A DNA stretch of 64,000 nt from positions 1,928,501-1,992,500 of the forward strand of contig JANFOG010000003.1 in the NCBI GenBank assembly GCA_024336345.1. Reading direction: 5' to 3'. Every line of letters begins with the position of its first letter. The first letter of the stretch is position 1. Both the position numbers and the translations under genes were made by a program. This stretch comes from Mariannaea sp. PMI_226 (Eukaryota; Ascomycota; Sordariomycetes; Hypocreales; Nectriaceae). This document shows positions 22,506 to 34,774 of the stretch, in pieces. A model generated the notes under the pieces. The model made no database searches, was not told the DNA's origin, and worked only from the letters and a program-made list of their open reading frames with translations.

Positions 22506-23672
22506 TGTTGACTTTTGGTTATTTTTCCGGTTTCCTGATTTTCTTCAAATTTTCCCATCAAGTCTTGTTTTTTTTTCTCTTTATGACCCTCTTCTACTTC
22601 TTCCTGCCAGGGACGCTTGTTTGATTTTTATTTTATTTTATTTTATTTTATTTGTATTCTTGGTTGTTGAGAGATCATCACCAGCTTTGGCTTACTAGGC
22701 CTAGGTCTAGAATACAATGAGGTGAGGTGAGATGAGGCGAGGTGAGGTGGGCAGGTAGGCAAGTAGGTAGTATATTCCTAAGGTTTCGATACGAATCAGA
22801 CGACCCTGAGAATGCAAGATATTACCAGTATCAAGACCTGAATAATTTCCAGAAAAACAAAACTCTATTGAAGATGTCTGGTTGTTTAAAAGATGACACA
22901 GTCTTGTCACTCAAGTCACCATTATGTCATGATTGCGGTGGCGGAACGACACAGCGAGATTTCTCAAGTCGACTGCCCATCGTCATTCTTCCGTGATTCT
23001 TTGGGCATTGCTTCGACGCGTCACATAACAAAACGCAGGCAACGCTACTGCTTATCTGCAACAGAGTCATGCTGTGCTGTAGTTGCCATGTAGAACAAAT
23101 CGATTCTTGAAGGATGCTCATTTTTTTTTTTTGGGTAGCGCAACCATTGATTGGTCCGCGCAACTGCAGTGCAACACGAGATTGACAGCTGTGTGCCTGC
23201 GGCTCCAGTCTATCTGCACAGGAACTCGATCCGGACTGGATCGCCATCAGATTTGAAAGTTCGCTCATCACGGACACTACGGAGTGCATGGTTTTCATTA
23301 TCGAATATCGATATACAGTACAGGCTTTGGCATAGCCCCATGGCGTCATCTGGTTTTCCATCGACATTCTGGTGATCAATCTGTCCGTCCGCCTTGACAC
23401 TATACTGACACTCGCACTCTCACTCACACTCAAGCCCCATACTAACACGAAGTTTCGTCATGGCCCTTGGTCGAAAACTCCGCCTCCGCGCTCCCTAAAT
23501 CCCTAACAAAGACCTCAACTGGACCTAGGAGCGGCCGTCTCAAATCCATACATCGTCTTCACCCCTGTGATTTACCTTACCCCCCCTTGAGTACCTAGTT
23601 GGAGGAGGGGCCAGCTCTTACTACGGCATCGCCATTGCTTTCCTCGGCCATCTATAAAAAGTACTCAAACGA
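22506..23672. promoter_or_regulatory. Amidohydrolase promoter and 3' flank of TF2
   Basis: About 1.2 kb. The amidohydrolase-proximal part is T/C-rich in the plus sense and holds a TTTTA microsatellite (22625-22653). No gene is supported; frames near 22927-23448 lack motifs. Confidence 0.4.
22625..22653. repeat. (TTTTA)n microsatellite
   Basis: About five tandem TTTTA units lie just upstream of the amidohydrolase start, in its presumed promoter or leader. Confidence 0.8.
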
Positions 23673-26108
23673 CTAGATCAAAACTGCAACTGTCGCAGCG
23701 TCGGGGGAATCCACAGAGGTGGTTAAATCTGCGATAAACCTGCCACTAATCTCCCGCGACTCAAGGTTCTGGATGGCCAGATGATCCGAGTAGATTCGTG
23801 CCTGATGGAGTGAAAGGAATCCGTGGTTCAAACCTGCAGAGACAAGGGACTTGGCAATGGGTACAGTAACAGGAAAGCAAGCACCGAGTCGTCTGTATCC
23901 AGTAAGGCAGGCCCGGAAGTGAAAGGACGCATCGTTGCCCCCAAAGCCACGAATGATTCCATTAGCAAGATACGTCAATGCCATGTGCCATGGCAAAGTG
24001 CAAGCCGACATGTCATAATTCATACGGTAGGTGATGACCAAGAGTCTCAATTGCGCGACCGAGGCCTCATAGACCTGTAGTGGAGATGCCGTTGGGGTCG
24101 TAAAAGTAGTGAAATGACAATAGGGTCCTTCTGGCTTGACAAACGGCTGAAGAATGTTCATAATAGCCATGTGGAGCCACATGCTAACCATGAGTTAGAT
24201 GATACCGTACACACAAAACGCGCACATGTATTGCACAGAAAAAGGTCCCCGAGACTCACTGAAAGACGACAACATGGCTAGCCATTTGGTTACCACGAAT
24301 CATTGTGATGAGAAGATTATCAGCCCATGCGAGAATCTCCCGGAACTTGTACTCCGAGTATCCAAGTGATCTGTTACTTCTTAGTATGTTGTGCTCCCTC
24401 CCATGCAGCGCCGCGGCGCCATGCATGATGCGCCAGAACCGGGAAACTACGGTGAAGGTCTCGGCCACCTGCGCTGCCTCGCAGAGGTTCTCCGGTGCCG
24501 ATGACGAGTTTACAGGGATTGGAAAGCGAGGGGGCAAATTGGGAATCGTGAATGATTTTGGGAAGTAAAAGGTGGACATCATCCTGACCGACGTTAGTCA
24601 ATGACTCTCTCTCTCTCTCTTTCTCTCCTCTTTCTCAATATCATCTTTCGGGCTACTGGGTCTTACATTATCCAGTTGTAAACTCCCCATGCTGTGTAAG
24701 AGGTGGCTTTGCGCTCTTCCAATGTAGATTCGTCAGCGGGGTAGCGATGGTTGCGGTCGTACCAACCCATGGCCGTGCTTTGGTATATCATATCCTCCAC
24801 GCAGCCTGTAACCTCATCTTTACGCCCTTGAGCCAGGTTTCCCAGGCTGATATAGAGGGCAGCGACCACCCTCAGTCTTGGGACCAGTGGCGGGTATGTG
24901 GACCAGATTCGATTGGCCTCGAGACGGAAAGGCTCGACGTATTGCCTTGCCAACTCTTCGATTCCGGAGTACATTTGCTGCGAAAATGCTAGGGTAAGCA
25001 AGACTGAGAAGACAAGATGGTGGAGGAACCTTCACTCAAAGGGAGGGGCAAGGGGGGTTACCTACACAGACGTAGTACATGAGAGCATGCACAAGCAAAG
25101 CTGAACAGTGGTCATACTCACCAGAACTAAAGTCACGAATGAAAAACTCGGCGTAGAAGGCACCGATGAGCGGATGATCAGATCGGAAGTACAGCGACAG
25201 AGCTCGACTTGCCAAGTCATCCGGGATAGGCACTGCAGTCCACCGGCTGATAGAGTTTTGGAGTCGAGGATCATAGAGACTTAATTGCGACAATAGATTA
25301 GGTCTACAAAACGATTAGCCCCCTTTCTTTCATAAGGACCAAAGCCAAACGTGAGTGCTTGGTAGACCAGCACTCAGGGTTCTTCAACTTACTCTCCCCA
25401 TAGATAGGGCGAATCCTCCGGAGGGACGTTCGACCTACTTAGCGGGCTTAGCACATACAATCGCTCACTTGCTTTGTCGAAGGTTGCACTTACTGGGCTG
25501 GGCGTTGAAAGGGCATTCTACCCCGAATGTTCAAAAGCTGCTGCATGAGTCTCGCCCTAGTTTTGATCTCCAGGGAACCCAGCGTGGGATAGACGATGGG
25601 GTGCTTAGCCTCCAACTCATTGACAACAAAGCCATATTTGTGGCGGTTGAATGCAAATGGTCCTAGTGACAGAACTTCTCTGCCCATGCCTCTCTTCAAG
25701 AGTGCCATGATAGCGTCGGGAGAGGTATTGCCTTCCAGCTTGCGAAGGAGTTCGACGGCCTCCTCCTTGGGCCTGGAATTGAGGAGATGAATGGCTCTGA
25801 CAAGAGGGTCGGTCGGCTGTCCTGCAGGCTCGCAAATAGCGCCGTCGTAGACACATTGTGTCTGCGACATGACACATCGTAAACAGACCAGCAGTGTCTT
25901 GCTACACTAGTGACATGATAGCAGTTTAGTATACTTCCAACTACTTGGGATACAGGAAAGTTGATCAAGGACGATATTCTTTTACCTTGAGGTTGATTCT
26001 CTTGCAAGTATAGCAGCCTTGGGCAGCCAGATTCTCCGAGGCTGCCTCTTCAAAAGGCTGCTCGATAGGCTGAGGCGGCGTTATCATGGAGGGATCCATA
26101 CCAGACAT
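23673..26108 (-). CDS. Zn2Cys6-type regulator with atypical zinc cluster (TF2)
   Basis: Seven exons (26108-25986, 25906-25494, 25434-25393, 25303-25066, 24977-24667, 24583-24260, 24183-23673) give 653 residues. The cluster has Cys at 32, 35, 42, 49, 52 and 59, the same numbering as TF1, with correct spacing. The loop sequences are unusual: KRINLK between Cys 2 and 3, and SKTLLV, without the usual Asp/Asn-Gly and Pro, between Cys 3 and 4. The middle homology region follows (LLSQLSLYDPRLQNSISRW, then MYSGIEELARQ). Four intron positions and phases match TF1, so the two are probably old paralogues. Exon 3 has only 42 bases. All introns are GT-AG, 59-89 bases; intron 5 contains a CT microsatellite. 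DNA binding is likely but the cluster may have drifted. Confidence 0.82.
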
Positions 26109-28104
26109 TGTTCAAGTTGAGGTTTGCACAGCTAATGGAAGAAAAAGGGTTCACAGATGGAAAATGGACAGGCAGTTACTTGGGGTGAGGAACAAGAATT
26201 TCTATGAGTGAGCGGCTACCTCTTGGGGGTTTTTAAATCTTCTACTGACAGTGAAGGGACGGATGTTGTTCGTTCTATGAACTTTCGCTACCTCTCTTCG
26301 AGTACGTCGTTTGGGACATGAGCATCGGCCACCACCACCGTCATCAACACTATTCGTAGGTTACTCGATCCAGTCCACGGCTAGATGCAGAGGAATGACC
26401 AGAGTCGACTTCAGGTTCTGCTAGCACCAAGCCACAGCAAACGTTGACTGGAGTCGAGGACGTTACACAAGCCAATAAGGCTTCAGGGAATGGCATGAAA
26501 GAATAGGGTACTTGCAAACGATAAACGCAATATCTGAGGAGGGGATGCCGTTTGCGTGTCAGCGTGCATGATAATGAAGTGAGTCCACCAGCAGCTACCC
26601 GGATTACTGAGGACTTGCTGAGCGAATCTTTTGCATCAGCGGTCCCCGACATCCCCTCTCGTGTGCTTTTTTTTTCTCTTTTCGTTTTCAGATACATGTG
26701 CAGTAGCGCATCTGTCGTTTGGGTCTCCGCTGCCTTGGGCATATGTTGTGACACTCTGTTTGACAAGTTTCATTGGACCATATGACAAGTCTACAGTTTG
26801 TGAGCGGGATTTGTTAAGTGTATAGTAGGAGGCTGGCAGTTTGCTGGAGGATCAGTCGGCAAAGCTTGGCTCAGACTGAGGGGGGACTGGTCTTGGAGAA
26901 GGGTTTGTCTCTCGTCTGCCTTGACGTTTGTGGTGTCCGACCTATGGCATTTAAGAGAATACCATTCATTCTGTATCTGCAAAGGTAGATAGGTTACATG
27001 GCTAGAAGAAGAGAACGGCGCGGTGTACGGATGAAGTCATAATCTTCCGGGGCAAACGACGTCTACATGTCGAAACCCACAAGGTGAAACACCATCAGAA
27101 AGTACTATGAGGAAATAACATATTGCGTTTGCTCGCCTGCCTGACCGTCAGTCACAGAGTCGGTAAGTTACACAAAAAGCCTTGGGCCTGCTTCGCATGC
27201 AGCCAGCCGGTTGGGAGCCAATTCCTATAGTATTCTACTCGTTGATACCGCACCAATCGCCAACAAGGTCTGGCGGACGAGCACACCACGTGTAGATGGG
27301 AGCAAACGAGAAGATTTGTGCAACAAAGATGAATGCAATAACCTAAGGTTTGAAAACAATCCGAACAGCTAATAATAAAAGAAAAATAAATATTAAAAGG
27401 AAAATAAAGGAAAATAAATAAAAAGTAAAAAAAAAAAAAATGAACAGAATAATGGCTGGCTGTCTCAGGTCCAAGAGGGGACATGAATGAAATGGCTCCG
27501 TCGAGTCGTCTCCATCTCGGCGCTTAGAGCCAAATACTGTCAGGTCCGGGGCACCTTGCGTTGCCAAGCACAGGCGGTTAGTTACCGCCTGGGATGCGTT
27601 GCTCCACCAGATATGCTGCACCCACTCACAGCGCCAGGCCTCGAACTCGCTGAAACCGTGGTTGTCGCGCCCCTGTGACACAATAGGCGACATCATTCCC
27701 ACCCCCTTGCCCACCAGATGGGAGGGGGGCAGCTTGATGCCTCTTCCTCCGTCTCCTCTCCTTCCTTCTTCCTTTCCTCTTCCTTTCCTCTATCTCTCTT
27801 TGTCTGTGTGAGTCTGTGTTTGCGTATAATCTGTTCGCTTCTTGTACTGAATAATTGATTATTATTTTTTATTTATTTTTTCTCTTTGAATCTCTTCAGC
27901 TGGTCTGTTGGCAAACCGCACTCTTTCTCTCCACCAAGCCACCATCCCTCGATCAATCATCTTTCAACTCGAGTCGCACCGTCGCACTGCTGCCAACGCC
28001 CGCTCTGCGTCTTCGGGTCGTCCTACCGTTTACTTCGATACTTGATTTGCTCTATTCTCTCCTTCTACTCTCCTCTCGCTATTCTCCTGCAGCTTCCCGT
28101 CAAT
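26109..28104. promoter_or_regulatory. Intergenic, about 2 kb
   Basis: It holds the divergent promoters of TF2 (left) and the small secreted peptide (right). From about 27740 to 28100 the plus strand is strongly C/T-rich, a leader typical of a highly expressed fungal gene. An A/T-rich tract lies at 27360-27440. No other gene was supported. Confidence 0.45.
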
Positions 28105-28346
28105 ATGAAAGCCACAATCGCCTTCGCTCTCCTCACTTCTGCGGCCTCCTTGGTCAGCGCTGGCATCGTCATCACCCCCATCTTCGGCAACCAGATTGTT
28201 CCAAAGAGCTCAGGTGACTGTCCCTATGGTGTCACAACCCCACAGGGCTGCGGGTAGGTGCTTTTTTGCAATCCATATGTCTCAAAAAAAAATGTGGTGT
28301 AGGAGTTGCTAACGGATACCGTCAATTTAGCCCAAGGCGCGGTTGA
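28105..28346 (+). CDS. Small secreted peptide, 54 residues
   Basis: Exons 28105-28253 and 28331-28346 give 54 residues. The first 19 form a clear signal peptide (MKATIAFALLTSAASLVSA). The mature part carries two Cys (SGDC and QGCG) and ends in PQGCGPRRG. The 77-base intron has a GTAGGT donor and a GCTAAC branch site 18 bases before TTTAG. Without splicing the protein ends four residues earlier, so the last exon (16 bases) adds only PRRG. Secretion is well supported; the role is unknown. Small size, secretion and two cysteines are compatible with an effector-like or signalling peptide, but many such fungal peptides have no known role. A long C/T-rich leader suggests strong expression. Confidence 0.65.
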
Positions 28347-30974
28347 GGGAGCAGAGTAGCTACCCGTTTGCTAGACGAGTCCTAAGGGTGCCACTGCAGG
28401 CGTTAAGAGGGGTTTCTGGGTTGTTACATTTGATTGATACTTGCTGTTTTGGATGGGAGGAATGGGTGTGATTATATGCACTTACTCATAGGCTGGGTTG
28501 ACACTATCATTGACTCCATTGATAGCTAGGCTTGTTGTGTGAAAGATCCTGCCCAACATGTCGAAGGACGAAAGAAATAGAAACTAAAAGAAGTTCCAGG
28601 AAATCATAACCTTTGGTTATTATGCTACAGAGATACCTCGCTTTTCGCAATTTGGGTCAGTGAGAAGATTTCCGGACCTCGTTTATCATCACTCATTCTG
28701 CTACAAACTTGCGAATATACAGAGAACCCCTGCCTACCTTACTCACCACTGCCTAAGATAGTCAGGGCACCCAAGATTCAGCTGTAAAACTGAGCCATCT
28801 CAATCGATCCAAAGCCATTTCACTTGCCAGTCCAATTCTCCGGTCTTCTTTGCAGCATTGGCTCATGGACCTATCAAGGGTCATTGGCTTTTCTGCTCAC
28901 TGTCTCGCAGCTATACGAGGATTGCAAGGAACGTCCACCGCCATATCAACATATCCTGTTCCCCTCCGTATTAGCGTTGGTTAGGTTGATTTTGTATGAC
29001 ATGAGAATCCTGTTCTGTACAAGACAAGCTACTTCTTCTACTCAGTTGCCGGTTGTTGGCAGCTGTCTTCCTATGTAGGACAATCGCTTTCCTCCCTTTC
29101 CTCTTCGGCGTGCTTGCTTTACATTCGATCACTGGCTGAGCTGAGACGGCCTAAATGGCACTACTCAGCCCGGATTGATTTATTCTGAGCTCTACAGGTG
29201 ACACATTGACGTAGCAAATAGCCCACAGTGATCATCCTCTTTGAGTAACACAGCAGCAAGATAATCCTTCCGCAAGGCTACTTAATGCATAAAAATAAAA
29301 AGAATCAGATCACGGTTACATCTCTCCTCTCTATTGTGCATTAAGTTGCGTTAGGTGCATCTCAGCATCAGGGGTTAGGTCCGCTGAACTCCTATACACT
29401 GTGGGATCTGAGTCGAGGACCACTTCGATAGCCAAGGCAAAACTTCTCAGAACTGCCAAGTTGGTACTTTACTTTTATCATGGCGGTGGCAGCTAGCGGT
29501 AGTAACTAAGAAGAGGAAAAATTCACTGCAGATCATTAAATACTTTGAAAATATATTCTCCTCCCCACTCATGCGAGCACACGAGTCGCCAGCAGAGTTC
29601 CCATCTCTGGTCTCGCGGCCCCAACATTGTGAGGGATGGCAGCATGGTTCAGTACTAAAAGGAACCTCTCAGTTGAGACGCTGCCAAACAAGGACTGACG
29701 TCTTTCCATATCGCAGTTAGAATTTACATGGGTTTGTTTGGGGCCGTTTTTTTTTCGACCCTGCGGGAAATGAAACCGGTCACCACGGATCATAGCCACC
29801 AGCTAGAGTACTACTCTGTCCGCTCCGGGGTTTGGTGACCTGGTCACACCTCCTGTATCAGTCATGGGCTGCAAGCTACGTCAATCTGCATGCCTCGGCT
29901 TTAATCAAGTACCAATTCTTTAAGTTGCAAACAATATGAGTCCAGATTGTTCCTTCAGTTCAGCGTTCTCAAGCAAATTATTGTGACAGATGAGTTGGAT
30001 TTCGGCTCAAATGAAAGTAGACTCAATCTTTTGATTCAAAGCAAAAGCTCTTTACAGGAAAGGAATCAGAGATTTGCAACGTCAAGTTCAGTGCGGTACA
30101 TACGTGAGACCGAAGTGAGGATTCGTTCGCTGTCGTGAAGCGGAGCTACCCTAGAACATCTACTTTTTTTCGTTTTTACTTTCTTCCTCTCTGGCTTCGG
30201 TCGATGAGCTAGAACTCACTCCTGAATATATCTATCTAAATTATATTAATGCATATTCAATTGGTTCATGGGGTGCAGAGGCCGGCTTTTTATAAAGTCT
30301 GTCCGTCGTACCGCTTCGTCAGTCGACTTCACACTCCATCGAACTCATCCGGAAACGTGCAGTAGTACATGTCAATCAAGAATTGAGAAGTCCCTCGGTG
30401 GATGAACGAACATTAAATAGCTAAGCTATTTATAGAGTTTTTTTTTACTTATTTTTGCGACCGGCGTCTCGCTGTCCGGTTTCAGGAAATATCTCTCCAT
30501 AACTCGAAACTACTATTGCTACAGGCTGAAAGGTTCATACTCCCTCCTCATGACATGAAACCGGGGCAACTCAAAGCCCATTTCTGCATGAATTCAAACT
30601 TTCACCTGAAATACGGCTGCTTCATACTTAATGATCCTGCCTGAAATCAGGCATGTTGTACATAGAAAACGAGTTGCTACCCAGGTCCTAGTCTACCTAT
30701 TCGTCATAGCACAAAGCTATCAAAAGCATCTCATAAAGGTGTTGAACAAAGAATCTCGCTTGGAAACAACTCCGGAGCATACAAATTAATAAAACAGTTG
30801 ACGGCAACAACTTTCTGGCCCCCATGAGCAGCATGAAGATCTAGAAGGCTATGAAGGCAATGCCATTCCGTACATGCTACCGCGCGCCTGGCCCCTCAAA
30901 CCTCTCGCCCTTTCTAAACTGGCCGTATTCTTAGCATCATTGGTCCTTTATGATATTCTCAAACCATAATTTGC
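28347..30974. other. Intergenic, about 2.6 kb
   Basis: No gene is supported; every frame is short and lacks motifs. The sequence is A/T-richer than the flanking genes, with T-runs near 29749 and 30440. It separates the two secreted-protein genes, which are convergent. Confidence 0.45.
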
Positions 30975-32423
30975 TTAAAATAGGAATCTAGACTTGCCAC
31001 CGCGGCCCTTGCCTCCTTGATGTTCACGGTTAGCCACTTATCTAAGTTGAGATGATGGACTTGTCAAACTCACTGTTCTGTCCGCGGCCCTTGGTTCCGG
31101 CGTTTTGGGTTCCATTGTTGTTCTGCTGGCCATTGTTTCCCTGCTGACCGTTGTTGCCCTGCTGACCATTGTTGCCCTGCTGGCCGTTGTTGCCCTGCTG
31201 GCCGTTGTTACCCTGCTGGCCATTGTTGCCCTGCTGGCCATTGTTGCCCTGCTGGCCATTGTTGCCCTGCTGGCCGTTGTTGCCCTGCTGGCCGTTGTTG
31301 GCATTGTTACCGTTGTTGCCCTGCTGACCGTTGTTGGCGTTGTTGGCGTTGTTGGCGTTGTTACCGTTGTTACCATTGTTACCGTTGTTACCGTTGTTAC
31401 CATTGTTACCGTTGTTACCGTTGTTACCGTTGTTACCGTTGTTGTTGCCGCCAACAGTGATGCGGATGCAATCATCCTGGGCACCTCGCTGGGCTACAGG
31501 CATGAGGACCGGCTGGTGGTTGGAAGCAGAGGACATGGAGCAGATACGGTAGTTACCAGCAGGGAGACCTCCAGTGACAGTAGCCGACAAAAGACCCTTG
31601 CCGTTGCCCGCATCGTTGATTCCCTTGAAGAAGGCAAACTGGGTTGGGTCGAGAGGAGTAGTTGGGTTCAGAGAGTTTCCAGTGTCCTGAACGGTGACAT
31701 GGGTGTGGCCAATGATCTGACCATTCTTGTCGAGATCCTGAGGCGCTGAGTAGTACGTAGTCTGAGCGTTGGTGAACGAACCCGCAGTCAAACCGACGGT
31801 CTGAAGCTGGATGTTGAAGTCTTGGTTTGCCTGGATATCGTCACCGTTCTGAGGGCTGACGAAGACCGTAGACACCATCTTCTGAGCAGCGGGAATCTTG
31901 CCCATGGCTATTTATACTTGTAAGTAAGAGGAGATGAATTAAAAGGGCTGCACGCCACTTACGAATTCCGTTACAAGAGCCAGCTTTGTTCTGTTGGCCG
32001 TTTGTGAGAGTTTGGCCTGAGCAGAAGTTGATGAAGTTGGCATTATCGCTAGTCTAAGGATTAGTTGCTATCCCCCAAGTTACGAATTGGAATACCTTAC
32101 GTTGCGGATGCTGACTGGCCATCAGTGGGCTGTTGGTTACCGTCCTGCTGGGAGCCAGTCTGGATGTTGTTCTTGTCTAGTGTTGTTCCACTGTTGTTGC
32201 CGTTGTTGCCGTTGTTCTGGTTGTTGCCGTTGTTACCGTTGTTACCATTGTTCTGGTTACCGTTGTTCTGGTTGTTCCCCTTGTTTTGATTCCCGCCCTT
32301 TCTAGCCCCATTATTTTGTCGTCGAGCGATGGTGCGATCAATGGGGCTTCTTCGCACAACGAATGTGGCATCGGAGACGACCGCCAGGCCAAGGAGAGTT
32401 ACAAGGACTTTTTGGATCTGCAT
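30975..32423 (-). CDS. Secreted Asn/Gly/Gln-repeat protein
   Basis: Exons 32423-32101, 32048-31963, 31907-31074 and 31015-30975 give 427 residues. A signal peptide (MQIQKVLVTLLGLAVVSDA) is followed by a dibasic ARRQ site, an Asn/Gly/Gln-rich segment, then a conserved core: NFINFCSGQTLTNG, GSCNGIPMGKIPA, IIGHTHVTVQ and VTGGLPAGNYRICSM, ending MPVAQRGAQDDC. Four Cys lie in the core. A fungal secreted family with this core exists and is sometimes mislabelled ribosomal protein S17. A second repeat of NNG then NNGQQG units and a basic Gly/Lys/Arg tail end it. The last intron (GTGAGT, GGCTAAC, CAAG) joins GRGQN to RGGKGRGGKSR, preserving the Gly-basic theme; if retained, the protein ends at 31042 instead. 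Likely cell-surface or secreted; function unknown. Confidence 0.8.
31110..31450. repeat. Coding minisatellite, 18-base and 9-base units
   Basis: From about 31120 to 31330 an 18-base unit (TTGTTGCCCTGCTGGCCA and variants) repeats roughly ten times and encodes NNGQQG on the minus strand. From about 31330 to 31450 a 9-base unit encodes NNG or NAN. The copies are nearly identical, so copy number probably varies between strains. Confidence 0.9.
32180..32295. repeat. Second coding repeat, 9-base Asn-Asn-Gly units
   Basis: Tandem GTTGTT-type units in exon 1 of the secreted protein encode NNG/NQNNG. They lie before the conserved core, independent of the larger array after it. Confidence 0.85.
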
Positions 32424-34774
32424 GTTGACTGATTGACAGGAATATGCAGTGTTGGTTTGTTGAGTATTGAGAGATGGGTGTTTTTTTTCTCGTCTTCTCT
32501 TGATATCAAATCAGGAAAAGGTAATAGTGAGGCAGCGTGAGGAGGAATAAAAATGGTGGTTCCAGACCAAGATTGAAAGTAAGAAATGATTCACAGAAGA
32601 AAGGAACGTTACAGACACAGGGTCAACTTGAGTCTCAACGAAAAGAACGAATGTAGAAAATGAAACCGCCCAGCGTTGGAGTGAGAAAGGAAGAAAGAAA
32701 GAAGAAAGGGAGAAGGAAGAGTGTTATAAGAGTGAATGTTTGACACGCTTTGAAGACCTGGGGAGAAGAGAATACATGATCGGTGCCAAGACCTGTTCTT
32801 TATAATGCAATTCGACTTGGTATCATTGATGCACAACAGACGGAACTCCAACAGGGGCTGGTCCTAGACGGGCGCCTCTACGGACAGACATAGGATTAGC
32901 AGGAGGGCGGAGATTGAATCCATGCCATGCTTGGTGAGACGGCCAGCTGGGAGCGATCAAACAGAGGAGGCTCCATCGTGACGATTTGGTCTAGGACTGG
33001 CCATCCGCAAAGGTAGCATTCGAGACGAAATCGATACTCGAGAAACTGTGCCCGGAAACAAACCAGGGGGGGTTTAGGGCTCATTCGGCTCAAACGGATG
33101 GGAACTTGAAGCTATAGCTGGGGCTGCGTGGTGTTAGCGCACAATATGGACACAAGCAGGAGACCACTAACAGAGGCACCTGGGAAGCACTTGGGTACCA
33201 GGATGCATGTTAAGGGACTAGACATTAGTTGAGACAGAATGGAAAGTGGAAGAAGAGACAAAAATTCCGTCAAGCGTTGCATCGAGGTGCTCGGCCACAG
33301 GGCCACCCGATGGCTTCGGCCAATCAGGTTGCGTGCCTGACCGAACTGAGACATGGCGCGTCTGGCCCCATGGACGACGTTTCGGCTCTGAGACGGCGCC
33401 AGTGTAAGCGCATTGTCTGAGGAGTGTGAGAAGAGAGAGAATAAGAGTGAAATATCCAAAAAGAAAATCCCCCCTATACGGGACCTTGTTGTTGATGTAG
33501 TTGGGGGGAGCATGGGGAGCATTTTTTTTTCAACCATTGCAGATGTGTTCGTCCACACTTGATGGGAGGCAAAATAACCAACCACAGGGCAATTTTCATC
33601 TGCAGTGTTCACTACATTCTCTGCGAATAGGACCAAGAATATCAATTGAGTCACGCCAACTATTTCAAAATAAGTACTTCTCTCTTCCTTTTTCTTGCTT
33701 GTTAAAAAAATCATTAGAAAAGAAAAGAAGAAAAAGAAGTTAGAACGGATAAGCGATGCCGTGTCGTTGCATACCTGAATCCGTTGTCGGCCGCCAGTAT
33801 CTAGACCTTGGACTGTCCTCCATAATTACCCCAAGCGCTGGAGATTTTTCACCTGCGCCAGTAATCAACGGGATGATTCCGTCCCTGAGCGACGATCTGA
33901 GCCTCAACTCTTGGCCTCGAAACATCACTTAAGCCCTTCCTGATTCTCGCGGTCTCGTCGAAGATGGCCTCCTACCTGGACTGCCCGGGAAGGGAATGCC
34001 GAGTTCATCCGCCCTTGTTTAAACGGAGTTCGGCTCTCGATCCCTTCATTATTGCCCCTCCTCCTCCTTCTTCTTCTTGTCTCTTCTCTTACGTAGTAGC
34101 CCTTTGCTTTGCGATTCATTGCGACCAAGCAGCCGGTAGCCGAGATGGAGGGTAACAGTGAGTAGTCTAAAACCCTAGCAACCCACGGTCGGATCTCAGC
34201 CATCGGATCTGTAACCCTTCCCAGCTACCTCGTCCAGTTTGGATCTGTAACAAGTATTCGTTATGAAACCAGGGCGATCGGATACCCGTACCTGTCTACA
34301 GGCTAAATGCCCCTTCTCAGCCATGAAACTTAGCTTACCAATTGATATGGTAGCCAACATCATTCCCAGCTTAGCTCCGGGGGGGTTGCGACGTATACGG
34401 CTTCAGGTCTACGGTATGGTTCGTGTCAGACCCTGGGACTTTGCGATGCTGTTGGCACCTTTCATCTCATCTCGACCTGGTGCCAAGTCGCCCTCGCTAC
34501 CAAGACACGGATAACCACGTTGGATCTGACTACGAGGCCAATTCTGCAACAGAGCCGTCATCAAATCGTGAGGCTCACAAATGGCAACGTACAATTGTTC
34601 CCGGTTGCGTTTGAGGCTAGGGCTGAAACGATTCGAATTGTGCATGTGCTGGTCAAGAAAATTGTTTACGTGTTTCCCAAAAAAAGTCCATACATGCCAT
34701 TCATTGGTTTCTCGAATTCCAAATACACGTGCTGTCACAGTGGTCTAAATCATGTACATCATGTCGTTCAAGTC
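32424..34774. other. Intergenic, about 2.35 kb
   Basis: The left end is the promoter of the secreted repeat protein; the minus-strand leader is C/T-rich (32640-32720). The right end is 3' flank of the S1/P1 nuclease gene. A 200-codon minus frame (33112-33714) was examined and lacks motifs. No gene is supported. Confidence 0.4.

Noticed and set aside
23815..23840. tRNA B-box-like GGTTCAAACC
   Set aside because: It lies inside the last exon of TF2 and no A box, stems or terminator surround it.
31105..31749. Long hydrophobic Leu/Val/Ala-rich plus-strand frame
   Set aside because: It is the antisense reading of the Asn/Gly/Gln repeat of the secreted protein; the hydrophobic pattern is an artefact of repeated GTTGTT units.
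33112..33714. 200-codon minus-strand frame with ATG
   Set aside because: No motif, signal or plausible splice context; composition resembles intergenic DNA.
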